A stretch of DNA of 64,000 bases from Aporrectodea caliginosa (taxonomy: Eukaryota > Annelida > Clitellata > Crassiclitellata > Lumbricidae). The notes under the pieces were generated by a model. The model was given only the letters and a program-made list of their open reading frames with translations. It ran no database searches and was not told the DNA's origin. A program made the position numbers and the translations under genes. Location of the stretch: contig JACEVL010000203.1 in assembly GCA_020284085.1 (NCBI GenBank), positions 124,001 through 188,000 of the forward strand. Direction: 5' to 3'. Numbering within the stretch: the first letter of the stretch is position 1; every line of letters starts with the position of its first letter. Positions 1-11,082 of the stretch are shown here, piece by piece.

Positions 1-324
1 TCAAATGTTTGTAGAGTTCAGACGTCAGCTTTGGTCCAAGCTTAGTATGACATTGTATGTATTGGGACATGCTTATAGTGCATTTTAAATGTCTCTCAAA
101 AGTGACTTACTTGACTTATGGCCTTGGCAATGCTCCCGCACGCATAAGCCGCTCGTTTATGGAAGACCTCCATCCCTCTCTGTTGTATGCCCGGTGCGTA
201 GCTAAAGTGCTAAATCTTAACTTCAGCTGAAGATGTTTCTTCTGCATTAAATAGAACAGTTGGATTTCCAGTGGAACTGTTCCAGTAAGATAGCCCATGC
301 TTGAAAATGTGCGCTGTGCTCGAG

Positions 325-560
325 TCGCTGTATTGTATTGTATTTGATCATTTATAAAGCGCTTCTCATAGCATAAGCCTTTCAGAAGCGCTTCCAATGC
401 GAGGTACTACGAGAGAAAAGGAAGGTTTTAAGGTGAGAGAGAGGCAGAGATGCTACCAGAGAGGATAGTATTAGTAGATCACAGAGAAGGATGAAGTCCA
501 TTCTATAGAGAGGGACTTCTGCAGGCAAAGGATCTGGATTGAGCCTTTATTGAAGTGAGG
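325..560. repeat. Dispersed repeat, copy 1 (uninterrupted)
   Basis: This stretch runs from a TATTG-rich start through TTTATAAAGCGCTTCTCATA to GGTTTTAAGGTGAGAGAGAG and TCTATAGAGAGGGAC. The same sequence occurs at 12.1-12.2 kb and 16.5-17.0 kb, where it is split by two transposons. This copy therefore serves as the empty-site reference for those insertions. The family itself is not recognised; the pentamer run followed by an AAAGCGC core resembles the 3' ends of invertebrate retroposons. Confidence 0.7.
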
Positions 561-733
561 AACAAGGGCTGTGGGCTATGGGCTGCAGAATCCACATATC
601 GTTGATGAGGTGGGCCTGCAATGACAGCATTGCAGTAGGGTCTGAGGACTTTAACCTATGTGAACCTGACACTTGATGGTGATTAGGAAAATCCTGAAAC
701 GTGTTTGCTAGTCATTTCTGTTGCATTTTACAG

Positions 734-795
734 CCAACAGAACACGTGCTATTGAAGATATTCTGAAAGACAGCGATGATGGACAGTATTTGTGA
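734..795 (+). CDS. Candidate last exon of an upstream plus-strand gene
   Basis: A good acceptor (pyrimidine-rich tract ending CATTTTACAG) precedes a short open stretch that ends in TGA at 793-795. It would encode ANRTRAIEDILKDSDDGQYL, with the first codon split (incoming phase 1). The acidic, low-complexity-free tail looks like a real C-terminus, and possible poly(A) signals (AATAAA at 1468 and 1545) lie downstream on the same strand. No upstream exon is visible in the window and I do not recognise the protein. It could be chance. Confidence 0.35.
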
Positions 796-1734
796 GCGTC
801 GGATGGAGTTCTTTATCGACAGCAACTGACATTACTACCACGGTGTTCAAGACCAGAAGTCTTAGTACCAAAATACTCAAATGTTTGAACTGTGAACAAA
901 GGACGTATGTGTTTATGTATGCACGACACTGATTGACTGTTCGTATTTAACAGTGCTATTGCATTTAAAACAGTTGTACTTGTGAAATGTCCAAATGAAT
1001 CTCCTGTCACAAGCATAATTAACGTTTTATATTTATTCGACTACCAGAAAATGATATATAGAATACTTTGTTAATTCATCGTGAGTTCTGAGTTATTGGT
1101 AATCTTGCATGAAGTAATTATGTTAATGAATTTTTAAGTGCCTTGGATGTAAAGCAAATTTCACATCGTGTACAGGCTTCTGTTTGAATCTGAAATACGT
1201 TATGTACAGGCTTTTGTTTGAGTCTAAAATATTCTTGCAGTTACATTATAAACAATATGATATATTTATAGTAAATGTTATATTTGTTCTTGACGGGCCT
1301 TGTATATTTATGAAGAATTGAAGAGCATACTAAATTTTTTAAACAAAGCTATGCTTGTATTTTAACTGTTCGCAAAAATACTTGAGACTTCTTGACTTCA
1401 CTGACCATGTGAGAGACTACAGAGTCTTAAATAACCTCAATTATTATAACATAATTTGATAGGCAAAAATAAATAACTTTTGAGGAAGAAAGAGAATTTG
1501 AGCATCTGAGAGAGCAGTTAATTTTACAGCATTGTACAATGTGGAATAAAGGAGAGCTTTTGTGGATTGAATAACAGTGGAATGCACAACGTCCTGTATA
1601 ACCGATGCTTGAGGAGCACAACTGTATTGAGGGATATACCTTACAATACAGTACAATGTAGATGAACACGTTTTTATATAGCGACTGTTTAGCCTCGACA
1701 CTAATCATTTTTCAATGAATTGATCGGGTGAGAT
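796..1734 (+). other. AT-rich non-coding stretch, possible 3' UTR
   Basis: No coding signal was seen on either strand. If the exon at 734-795 is real, this would be its 3' UTR, with AATAAA hexamers at 1468-1473 and 1545-1550. A short direct repeat (GTACAGGCTTCTGTTTGA and a variant about 40 bp on) occurs near 1170-1220. Confidence 0.3.
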
Positions 1735-1862
1735 ACTTAACCATAGCTGCCCGTTTGAATGGGCACGCCATGTGGAGGCGAACCCCAAACCTTTCGCATA
1801 GAGGCACATGGGATGCAGCCTACGCTCTAGCCAATGTAGCTAACCACTGGGCCAACCGGTGT
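1735..1862 (-). repeat. tRNA-derived SINE head
   Basis: On the minus strand this reads as a tRNA-like promoter: an A box matching TGGCCCAGTGG and, about 45 nt later, a B box close to consensus (GGTTCGCCTC). It is too divergent and lacks the paired arms of a working tRNA, so a SINE is the best reading. Confidence 0.6.
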
Positions 1863-2009
1863 GTAAGCGTATGCTGAATAAATCAATATTTAATGGGGCG
1901 TTAACCAACCAGAATAGCGTGTGAACCGGATTGCGCGTGACAAGTCTGAGGTGGTATTCCAATTATTTAAGAAACTTTATCATAAAGCTTCAAGTCACTT
2001 GGTGTGATA

Positions 2010-3975
2010 ATCGCCACCACCTCTATCGCCGCCGTCGCCCCCACCGTCGCTACCACGGTCCCCGCCGTCGCCACCACCTCCACCGTCCCCTCGCCACCAA
2101 CCTCCACCGTCCGTCCACCGTCCCCGTCGCCACCACCTCCACCGTCGTCGCATCCACCGTCCCCGCCATCGCCACCAACCTCCACCGTCGTCGCATCCAC
2201 CGTCCCCGCCATCGCCACCAACCTCCACCGTCGTCGCATCCACCGTCCCCGCCATCGCCACCAACCTCCACCGTCGTCGCATCCACCGTCCCCGCCATCG
2301 CCACCAACCTCCACCGTCGTCGCATCCACCGTCCCCGCCGTCGCCACCAACCTCCACCGTCGTCGCATCCACCGTCCCCGCCATCGCAACCAACCTCCAC
2401 CGTCGTCGCCGCCCAATCCACCGTCCCCGCCATCGCCACCAACCTCCACCGTCGTCGCATCCACCGTCCGCCCGCCACCAACCTTCACCGTCGTCGCATC
2501 CACCGTCCCCGCCGCAACCTCCACCTCCGTCGCATCCACCGTCCCCGCCGTCGCCACCAACCTCCACCGTCGTCGCCCCCACCGTCCCCGCCGTCGCCAC
2601 CCAACCTCCACCGTCGTCGCATCCACCGTCCCCGCCATCGCCACCAACCTCCCACCGTCGTCGCATCCACCGTCGCCACCAACCTCCCCGCCATCGCCAC
2701 CAACCTCCACCGTCGTCGCTACCACCGTCCCCATCGCCACCAACCTCCACCGTCGTCACCAACCACCGTCGTACCACCGCCGTCGCCACCAACCTTCACC
2801 GCCGTCGTCGCATCCACCGTCCCCGCCATCGCCACCAACCTCGTCCACCGTCGTCGCCACCAATCCACCGTCCCCGCCATCGCCACCAACCTCCACCGTC
2901 GTCGCATCCACCGTCCCCGCCGTCGCCACCAACCTCCTCCGTCGTCGCATCGCTACCTACCACCGTCCCCGCCGTCGCCACCAACCAACCTCCCCGCCGT
3001 CCACCGTCGTCGCATCCACCGTCCCCGCCGTCGCCACCAACCTCCACCGTCGTCGCATCCACCGTCCCCGCCATCGCCACCAACCTCCACCGTCGTCGCA
3101 TCCACCGTCCCCGCCGTCGCCACCACCTCCACCGCCGTCCGTCCCCGCCATCGCATCCACCGTCCCCGCCGTCGCCACCAACCTCCACCGTCGTCGCATC
3201 CACCCACCGTCGTCGCCGCCACCTCGCCACCAACCTCCACCGTCGTCGCATCCACCGTCCCGTCGCCGTCGCCGTCCAACCTCCACCGTCGTCGCCATCA
3301 CCGTCCCGCCGTCGCCACCAACCAACCTCTCCGTCGTCACCACCGTCCCCGCCGTCGCCACCAACCTTCCACCGCCACCGTCCCCGCCGTCGCCACCACC
3401 TCCACCGTCGTCACCATCGCCACCAACCTCCACCGTCGTCCACCGTCCCCGCCACCGTCCCAACCGTCCACCGTCGTCCCCGCCACCAACCTCGTCCACC
3501 ACCGTCGTCGTCGCATCCACCGTCCCCGCCATCGCCACCAACCTCCACCGTCGTCGCATCCACCGTCCCCGCCATCGCCACCAACCTCCACCGTCGTCGC
3601 ATCCACCGTCCCCGCCGTCGCATCCACCCGTCCCCACCGTCCCCGCCATCGCCACCAACCTCCACCGTCGTCGCATCCACCGTCCCCGCCGTCGCCACCA
3701 ACCTCCTCCGTCGTCGCTACCACCGTCCCGCCGTCGCCACCGCCCTCCCACCAACCTTCACCGTCCGTCGCCGCCACCGTCCCCGCCATCGCCACCAACC
3801 TCCTCCGTCGTCGCATCCACCGTCCCCGCCATCGCCACCAACCTCCACCGTCGTCGCATCCACCGTCCCCCGTCGCCCATCGCCACCACCCAACCTCCTC
3901 CAACCGTCGCTACCACCGTCCCCGCCATCGCCACAAACCTCCACCGCCGTCGCCACCACACCTCCGCCGCCGTCA
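2010..3975. repeat. GC-rich minisatellite, 43-bp unit
   Basis: About 2 kb of tandem copies of a 43-bp unit containing ACCTCCACCGTCGTCGCAT and CCACCGTCCCCGCC. The period can be counted exactly at 2161, 2204 and 2247. Variants lose or gain short blocks, so units range from about 20 to 60 bp. C and G are strongly separated between strands and stop codons are absent, so every frame stays open; because 43 is not a multiple of three, the three frames take turns. The open frames (up to 754 codons) are therefore a by-product and not genes. The array lies just downstream of the poly(A) signal of the minus-strand membrane protein gene. Confidence 0.95.
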
Positions 3976-4180
3976 TAAATGGTATTTTGGGGTCCCTAAC
4001 TTTCGGCGGAATCGCCGGGGCCCTACGCGGTTGCGTATTCAGCGTATTCCTAGGGACGGGCCTGCAAACCTTCAAACACCACATGTAGTTATTATAATCG
4101 TGAACTCTGTGTTTCGTTGTAATAGGTCTACTAAACTGTGTTTCTTCACCATCCATAAAACTCGAAGTTTAGAAAACCAA

Positions 4181-4186
4181 TTTATT
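4181..4186 (-). promoter_or_regulatory. Candidate poly(A) signal of the membrane protein gene
   Basis: TTTATT on the plus strand reads AATAAA on the minus strand, 125 nt past the stop codon at 4311. It is the first canonical hexamer noticed after the stop. Confidence 0.45.
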
Positions 4187-4310
4187 CACCGGTAACGAAG
4201 TCATTGTGGCAGTCATTATCCCACTCAAGTTATCAAAAATACGAAAATAAAAAGGAAAGTAAATTAAAGTTGAGAAACGTCTTTAATTGCGTGCTATACA
4301 CGCATTGTTT

Positions 4311-4489
4311 TTATATCTCTTCTTTGACGATACTTGTCATGTCTGTTAAGAGTGATTCAAAGCAGCCAGAATCCAGTTGATCTTCTGTTGGCTCTTCATC
4401 GGATGATGGAAATATTATGGTTGGAATGCTGCTGAAGTCTACTGTGGAGAAACTAATGCCATCTTCTGGTGCAACAACGTTGACTTTAT
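4311..4489 (-). CDS. Last exon of unknown single-pass membrane protein (cytoplasmic tail)
   Basis: The acceptor CCTAAATACAG is followed by 59 codons and a TAA stop at 4311-4313. With the split codon, the tail begins YKVNVVAPEDGISFSTVDF and ends MTSIVKEEI. It is serine-rich and acidic (SSDEEPTEDQLDSG) with no recognised domain and no tyrosine-based ITIM motif. It joins in phase (2 nt finishing a split codon) to the donor of the transmembrane exon at 6829. I infer that it is the C-terminal intracellular tail of a receptor-like protein. The family is unknown. Confidence 0.7.
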
Positions 4490-4903
4490 CTGTATTTAGG
4501 AAAACATCACGACATATTGGATATTAGAATTTTAAAGATTCTCTCCAGTGCAACTTATTTTATTATATTTTTAATGCATCGCATCATCAAAGACAGTAAA
4601 GTTCCTTAGTTCCAGTGTCTCAGCTAATTTTGATATATGGTGCTGCGCCCGGGGGGCTGGTTCTGATTTACGCCACTGAGCCTTATAACAGTACATTCCA
4701 GGTCCTGTAGTGATATGTTGAACTTCGTGTCTTTAGACATAGGGCTAGAACCCAGGCATCATGGGGTCACAGTGTGCCACGTACTGATCTGTGCCAGTAG
4801 CAAATTCTGCTCACTGACTGAGGCTGATGTGCACAAGCAACTGGTCCAGCATCAGTACAGCACTTTTGTGAGGTACTTAAAATGCACTATATAAAGTGTC
4901 CTG

Positions 4904-4949
<46 letters not shown>

Positions 4950-5001
4950 TACGCATGCATGCATATACATACATACACATATTACACATACATACATACA
5001 T
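4904..5001. repeat. (TA)n and ACAT microsatellite
   Basis: About 21 TA dinucleotides (4904-4946) run into CATG/ACAT tetranucleotides. It lies in the last intron of the membrane protein gene. Confidence 0.9.
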
Positions 5002-5189
5002 AACAGTGTGCTCATCAGGCTGAAACTGACAATTGTTGGATTACAGACCAGGTGCATAACGTAACTCCACGATTCAATATGACTATCTTGCAAGTAGGCC
5101 GAATTGTGCATTAAGGACTTGTTCAAGGCGCTAATGCAGTGAATATGGTATTGAAGAGTTGAACTTCGATGCTCAATAGCACAAGGCTA

Positions 5190-5275
5190 ACATTCGACCA
5201 TTAACACTAACCCATTCGACCATTAACAAATTCGACTGTTAGCAATAACACATTCAACCATTAACACTAACACTA
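5190..5275. repeat. Short tandem repeat, ATTCGACCATTAACA unit
   Basis: Four imperfect copies of a 15-24 bp unit based on ATTCGACCATTAACACTAAC, in the same intron. Confidence 0.7.
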
Positions 5276-5981
5276 AACATTGTGCAGTCTCAAAGTTTTT
5301 CACAGGTTGTAAATCGCTATTCCCTTATAAGAGTTACACCGTACATACCTTACATCGTTACCGTAACATGAAAAATAATGAATGTCAGATCATAACCAAA
5401 TGTTAAATATCAATGCCTAATACGTGTACAACAGTCTAAATGTATATGGAACGTACGATATTCGCAGATCTGGCAGTCCCCTGGAACTTCAGGATTGAAT
5501 GGAGTCTGTTCAGCTGTACAGATAAAATATTTAAGAAACTATGTAAAAATTATGATTAGGCAGAAGATACGAAAATGGAAATATCTGTACATGGAATGGG
5601 ACGACACCCTGTTCTAAGAATCAGAGTAAGTTGACATCAAGGAAATGGTATTAAGAGTTGAATAGAGTTACTAATACCATTATACACAATATGACTTGTC
5701 AAATTCTACTAATACTTAGTAATACCTTAATCATAGTGTTAGTAGTATTTGTTATTAATAGAAGCATAAGTACAGTGGGTTATGGGCTATGTGTGAAAAT
5801 ATGGGGCTAGAGGCAAATTGGGCCTCTCTCAAGACAATGCTAATGCTCTTGGTTACTAAAACAATACTAGTAAATGCCTGAAAGCATTACTTAGACTGAA
5901 TGCTTGTGAAAACACTTAACTATTTAATTACTCTTACATAATAATATTATTATTATGTAGGAGTAATAGTAATAATAATAT

Positions 5982-6745
5982 CATAGTTGTTAAAAACGGT
6001 TAAATCAAAATAAAAAACGGAAAAAACGTCGTTTTATTGAAAAAAATAAAAAACGGAAAAAACGAGAAAAAAACGGAAGAGAAAATAATTTGACTTTTCT
6101 ACATCTTTTACTGCATTTTAAAATTTAAAACCTTGTTTACACAATTTAATTTTAATCAGCAAATAACATAACTTTATTAGTAAACATCAGTAACAGTAAT
6201 CTACAAAAAATTATTTTCTTTTCATATTAAAGTTTGGTTTAGAAAGAAATTGGGAAATTCAAAATATTGAAATCTTTTCAAATTTAAATTGTATACAAAA
6301 GTCCACATAAATCCATGCTGACATAAGCAATTAAAAACTAAACTTTGTAAGTATAGAGTGTACTTAATTAAAAATTGTTGGTCTTCTTACAATTCTGACT
6401 TATATGAGAACTTGATATGGAGTAGGCCTAATCGTCAGTTTATCAGTCAATAGTCAGAGAGATTACTGAGTACAAAGACAATATTTCGCGATAACTTAGA
6501 ATAACTTTTATGGGCCATTTAACCCTGTACAGTGCTGTTTATTTCTCAACTGATGACACTAAATAGTGATGCAAATTAGATGAATCCAATGAAAGGACGA
6601 AGCTCTTGTAAGGGATATCAGACAAAAATAAAATTAAACAAATAGCCTGAACAGACAGTTAATAAATAAATAAAGTTACATGAAAAAATAAAAAACGAAA
6701 AAAAACTATGGAAAAATTAAAAACAAAAAATTTTTTACAACTATG
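5982..6745. mobile_element. Non-autonomous hAT-type element (764 bp)
   Basis: The ends are inverted repeats: CATAGTTGTTAAAAA at the left and TTTTTACAACTATG at the right. The element is flanked by a perfect 8-bp direct duplication AATAATAT (5974-5981 and 6746-6753), the size typical of hAT transposons. It has no open frame of note. Subterminal stretches are rich in AAAAACGG and AAAACG. The left and right ends match the ends of the much larger element at 35.3-39.2 kb in opposite orientation, so the two are one family. Confidence 0.88.
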
Positions 6746-6828
6746 AATAATATTATTATTAGTGCTATGCAAAGAGCCAAAGACATTTACAGATAACAAT
6801 TTTAAAAACAATTTCAAAGCTTTCTTAC

Positions 6829-7062
6829 ACTGACTGTTGGCTCTTTCATAAGCACGTCGACGACGATCGCTAGATTTCACAAAGACAATGTAGATGACGA
6901 CAATGGTGACAACAGCTGCAACAACAGCTATGACTACAGCGACCACAACCCCTACAAGTGATGCTGCTTGTTTTGGAAGATCCTGGTCTCCTTTCACAGA
7001 ACTTTCAGCTGATGTATTTTCACTGGATTTTGGCACGACTGTTTTAACAGGACTGTTAACCT
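6829..7062 (-). CDS. Transmembrane exon of unknown membrane protein
   Basis: This 234-nt exon lies between the acceptor TTTCTTTGCAG and the donor GTAAGA. It encodes a Ser/Thr/Lys-rich juxtamembrane stalk (with NTS near its middle, a possible N-glycosylation site). A single hydrophobic helix of about 27 residues follows (SLVGVVVAVVIAVVAAVV continuing TIVVIYIVFV), then a stop-transfer cluster KSSDRRRRAYERANSQ. The basic residues after the helix predict a type I orientation. Incoming phase 1 and outgoing phase 1 match the neighbouring exons at 8348 and 4489. The helix shows a run of valine and alanine but no known signature, so I give no family name. Confidence 0.8.
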
Positions 7063-7239
7063 CTGCAAAGAAATATCAGCAAGTAAAATCGAAGCTGTGC
7101 TGTTAATAGCACAACATTCCAACAGAACTCAAAGGAGTTAAAACCTTTACGAGCAAAAATTATCCCCAGAATATACGATATATGGCTCTGACAGTTGAGT
7201 TATATACACACTGCATTTGTTATGTTAAATAAAGGCACA

Positions 7240-7585
7240 ATATGAATAACTAGATACATACAAATAGGCCCTATATTCATACATATACACAAATATACAT
7301 ACACATGCTCAAACATAAATGCATACAAAAATACATACATATATTCATATATAAATACATACAAACATAAATATGTACATATATTCATACATATACTCAT
7401 ACATAAATACAAACAAACATACATACATATATTCATTCATAAATGCATACAAATGTACACACATAAGTATATTCATATATATACTCATACATAAATACAT
7501 ATATTCATACATATACTCATACATAAATACATACATATATTTGTACACATATGCATACAAACATACATAAAATACATAAATACAT
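7240..7585. repeat. ACAT/ATTCATAC microsatellite cluster
   Basis: About 340 bp of imperfect TACA, CATA and ATTCATACATA repeats in the intron between the transmembrane exon and the preceding exon. The open frames here are repeat artefacts. Confidence 0.9.
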
Positions 7586-7587
7586 AT

Positions 7588-7830
7588 AGTCAGTTGGTTT
7601 ATTTCTCAACTTGTAGCAAGTATTACTTGTGCTGAGCTCAAACTGTGCAAAGGCCTGCTTTAACCTTAAAACATAATAATAATAATAATATCTTTTCTTT
7701 AAAAGCGCCTGAGAGACGTCACTGCGCAGGCATTTACATATGCAATTTAAATCTTACACTACAGAACAGTCAGTTGGTTTATTTCTCAACTTGTAGCAAG
7801 TATTACTTGTGCTGAGCTCAAACTGTTGCC
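7588..7830. repeat. 56-bp direct repeat flanking a SINE tail
   Basis: CAGTTGGTTTATTTCTCAAC and the following 36 bases (ending GAGCTCAAACTG) occur twice, at about 7591-7646 and 7771-7826. The copies look identical. Between them lies an (AAT)n run and an AAGCGCCTGAGAGACG segment shared with the SINEs at 31.6 and 60.5 kb. Confidence 0.85.
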
Positions 7831-8084
7831 AAGGCGCTATCGGGTCCTCATAACATACATTATTGCTTGATTGCGTTAAGTACTGGTGCTATAAAACAAG
7901 AGAACAAAGAATTGAATAAATCACACAGATATATGAAAGTATATCTGGACATTTACACAGACTCTGCAAAACGATCAATCATAAGATTAACATTCAAAGT
8001 AGAAGAAAAACCAATTATCAATTTCTATAGCTCCAGCGCTTAATGTAAAAGGTATCAACCCACAGCACTCCAAAACCAAGAAAA

Positions 8085-8222
8085 ATCAGGTCAATGCCCA
8101 GTAGAGGTCAATGCCCAGTAGAGGTCAATGCTCAATAGAGGTCAATGCTCAATAGAGGTCAATGCCAAATAGGAGTCAATGCCTAGTAGAGGTCAATGCC
8201 AAAAATAGAGGTCAATACCCGG
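8085..8222. repeat. 17-bp tandem repeat
   Basis: About eight imperfect copies of a 17-bp unit built on AGGTCAATGCCCAGTAG, with variants such as AGGTCAATGCTCAATAG. Confidence 0.9.
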
Positions 8223-8347
8223 AGAGTGAGAATACGATTAAACTTTTGAAAGTGTGTAGAGCAAGACAATTTTAAAAACTAATTTCCAAAGAACTTAAAA
8301 AGAACTAATAGGTTTAATTATTAAAACTTATTCAACACTTAACTCAC

Positions 8348-8471
8348 CTTCACTTTCTGGCTTCAACCGTATAGTTGTTCTTGCATCACATGATCCAGAC
8401 TTTTTATAGGAAACTGAAAGATGTGAAGTGTATTTCGCACTTTGTACCTCGTTACAGCAGTCGTAATCCAA
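8348..8471 (-). CDS. Extracellular exon of unknown membrane protein
   Basis: This 124-nt exon follows the acceptor TTTATTTACAG and ends at the donor GTGAGTT. It starts in phase 0 and encodes LDYDCCNEVQSAKYTSHLSV, then SYKKSGSCDARTTIRLKPES. Three cysteines and alternating beta-strand-like hydrophobic residues suggest the membrane-proximal end of a folded extracellular domain. It joins the exon at 9630 (phase 0) and the transmembrane exon at 7062 (phase 1) without a break. Confidence 0.72.
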
Positions 8472-8789
8472 CTGTAAATAAAACCAAAAAAGCACATAAT
8501 GATGTAAGGAAAAGCAATACCAAATAATAAGTGGCCAAGCATGTAAAGTGAAACTATGATGAAGTACAATGTGTATTACCAGATCTCAAGATCCAAGCCA
8601 GAGCAAGCCTAGGATGAAGCTGGATGCAGTATATTCCAACTGTGGCCTAACCAGTGATTTGTACAACCTCAGTATTGTATCCTTGTCTCTGGTGACTATC
8701 GATATTGTCCATCTTATCATACCTAAAGCTGAGTTTGTCTTTTTTGATGTTTTGGCAATGTGCTGAAGTCACCAGAGACAAGGATACAA

Positions 8790-9325
8790 TACTGTGGTTA
8801 AATAAACCTCTGGTTAGCCCTCAATTGGAATACTGCATCCAGGTGTGGTATCCATACCTGAAAGGCTGAAACAGGACATGGAAAAGCTGGAGAAAGTTCA
8901 AAGAAGAGCTTCAAAAATTATTTGGGACTACAAGGGAAATGAAGAAAGGTTGAAAGGTGTGGACTAACAACAATGGAGAGAAGGAGGAGCAGAGGAGACC
9001 TAATTGAAGCCTACAAGATTATTACTGGAAAGGAGGCAGTGCAGTGGGAGAAGTTGCTTGAATTAGCACCAAATAAGGAAACTCTGGGACGTAGGTATAA
9101 ATTATTTAAGAAACCAAAAGGAACATTAGGGCAGAAATTCCTCAGTGCAAAAGTTGTAGACTTGTGGAATGGTTTGGATGATACTACTGTCTCTGTCTTA
9201 AGTGGAAGCTATGAACAGTGGGCTATTAAGCATGTTCCAGGCCAATTTGCAGTGGTTTGAACACAGACTAAAAGTCTTCCGAACCACTTAAAACTCATGT
9301 TATGTTATTCATTCATTCATTCATT
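8790..9325 (+). mobile_element. CR1-like non-LTR retrotransposon, truncated 3' end
   Basis: Broken frames on the plus strand recall the C-terminus of CR1-type reverse transcriptases. First come LEYCIQVWYPYLKG and KVQRRASKIIW-like pieces. A cleaner frame (8973-9260) follows, with RRSRGDLIEAYKIITGKE and later VVDLWNGLDDTTVS, before the stop. The 3' end carries ATTC repeats (9308-9327), the kind of short tandem tail that CR1 elements use. Several stops and shifts show it is dead and 5'-truncated. Confidence 0.75.
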
Positions 9326-9629
9326 CTGGAGATTTTAAGCGCCCCTTCAAGAAATCTACTCAGAAGCACTCCCAGCCCAGCCACGGCAAAAGAAAAACCA
9401 CTTAAAGAGGCAATTGCTGAAGTGCTGAAATGTTATGTTATGTTTATGAATAGATTAGACACACAACGTCAATTAATGGAGGTGGTTGTCTGGTTAGCTC
9501 TGATGTCGCTCCAAGGCGAAAGGTAAAGAGATTGAGATTCTTCAATCAGTAAACAATGACATTAAACGGCTCTTATAACTAAATTATTCAAAACGCAGAT
9601 TCACTGAGAAAATGGAATGGCATCCTTAC

Positions 9630-9757
9630 CCACAAATTCACATTCCACACTTTATCCGTAGAGTTACGGACTTTACACGAAATGTCCCACCGTTTTCCAG
9701 CAACTGGTGCAACTTGCAGGGCATAAAATTCAAAATATTTCACCGATTGACCTTGTG
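9630..9757 (-). CDS. Extracellular exon of unknown membrane protein
   Basis: This 128-nt exon follows a pyrimidine-rich acceptor (CGTTTCTTTTAG) and ends at the strong donor GTAAGG. After a split first codon it encodes QGQSVKYFEFYALQVAPVAG followed by KRWDISCKVRNSTDKVWNVN and LW. It has one NST glycosylation site and beta-strand-like alternation. It ends in phase 0, matching the next exon at 8471. The incoming phase (1) does not match either plausible donor of the candidate exon at 10.8-10.97 kb, so an exon may be missing between them or that exon is misplaced. Confidence 0.7.
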
Positions 9758-9794
9758 CTAAAAGAAACGAGAACACAGGTTATTAAAAACCACA

Positions 9795-10085
9795 GCATCT
9801 TCATAATAATAATATTCATGTTTATTAATGCCAACTGACATTAAGATTATACGCTATAGTAGTAACAGATGAAAACAAGTGTAACAGGAGTCAAATTTAA
9901 CTGTATGGCAGCCATGCAAGGCACCCATCTGTCCTACTGCTCGTTTTACAGTTGCCACCTAGGGATTTGAAGGCTGAGTCGACCTTTACAGGGTAGTGGG
10001 ATTTACAGGGTAGTGGGATTTACAGGGTTGTGGGTATTGATCCAACTTCCTGCTTGATGTTCCACTGTTCATGCCAGAGTGTTGT
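9795..10085 (-). repeat. tRNA-derived SINE
   Basis: This shares long blocks with the SINE at 34.14-34.44 kb, such as GGCAGCCATGCAAGGCAC, CATCTGTCCTACT and AGGCTGAGT. On the minus strand it starts with a degenerate tRNA-like region and ends near an AAT-rich tail at 9800. A 17-bp block (GGGATTTACAGGGTAGT) is triplicated inside it. Confidence 0.75.
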
Positions 10086-10442
10086 CATTCTTCCATCACC
10101 CCCAGACATTGGTTTAGAAACACACCAAAATGTTTTCTAAACTGCATCTTGTGATGTACATTATAATTATATAACTTAGATTTTATACAATAATTCATCA
10201 AACTACTTTTAAGTGATGGTGCATTATATAACAATTTATCTGCCTGAAAGACTTCCCATTTAAAAATAATAATAAAATCATGACCATTGTCTGGTTAGAT
10301 ATTCATTCCAACATATTATTGTAATTCATTCCTCATCGCAACTCAGCAAGATATGACTTAGCATAATTAAAGAATAATGAGGAGACAAGAAAATTTCAGT
10401 GTCAAAGCAACTTTAATTTCATTGGAAAACTTCCACAGTCTC

Positions 10443-10687
10443 TAGGGATGGGCAGTAATTGAAATTACGTAATTGAAATTACGTAATTGAAATTATGTAA
10501 AATTTGAAATTACGTAATTGAAATTATGTAATTGAAATTACTTGAAATTGCACTATTTGTAATTTCTTATTTTGTAATTCAATTACATTTCCCATGTATT
10601 TTGTAATTTTAAATTACATTTCATGGCCCAAAGTAATTTGTAATTTGTAATTCAATTACATTTTTCCAAGTAATTTGCCCATCCCTG
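10443..10687. mobile_element. Short hAT-type element (245 bp)
   Basis: Terminal inverted repeats are TAGGGATGGGCAGTAATT at the left and AATTTGCCCATCCCTG at the right. The flanks ACAGTCTC and ACAATTTC agree at six of eight positions, consistent with an old 8-bp duplication. The interior is a set of AATTACGTAATTG-type palindromic repeats, so the single strand could fold into a long hairpin. Confidence 0.7.
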
Positions 10688-10810
10688 ACAATTTCAATAA
10701 TTTAATAAAATTGTCCATGATAACTAGGGGAGAGCGTTTACCATCAATATCTCAATACAAATGATGAATCTTCAAGATAATCAAATTAATTAACAGAATA
10801 ATTAAAGTAC

Positions 10811-10974
10811 TTATCTTCTGTCTCTAAGTTCACTGACAGGTTAAGAAGAATCCGACAATTATCAAACTCCGGATCTCGGAAGCATATTGACTCAAGACTT
10901 GCACCACAGTATGCCCCTTCAGCTAGAACATAAAGACGAAATTCACTATCATCACCATAGGCACGAGGAGGCAA
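10811..10974 (-). CDS. Candidate extracellular exon of the membrane protein gene
   Basis: An open frame encodes LPPRAYGDDSEFRLYVLAEG, AYCGASLESICFRDPEFDNC, then RILLNLSVNLETEDK, with an NLS glycosylation site. It is not repetitive and has three cysteines, unlike the surrounding DNA. Boundaries are uncertain. Either an acceptor at about 10974 (TTCAAAGCAG) gives the full stretch, or the better acceptor GTCTTTATGTTCTAG at 10921/10922 gives only the second half. The donor may be GTACTT (drawn here) or GTGAAC 28 nt earlier. Neither gives the phase that the exon at 9757 needs. Confidence 0.45.
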
Positions 10975-11082
10975 CTGCTTTGAAGTTTTTATACACTGGA
11001 ACTTCTATTGACCAATGACCCCAATGACCAGGATTTTGACAATGGTCTGTGAATTGGATTGGATCCACAGTTTAACGGCAGC

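Noticed and set aside
1931..4195. Very long open frames (754 and 694 codons, plus and minus) over the 43-bp repeats
   Set aside because: They are a by-product of a stop-free minisatellite. All frames are open, the translated repeats differ by frame and there is no splice or start context.
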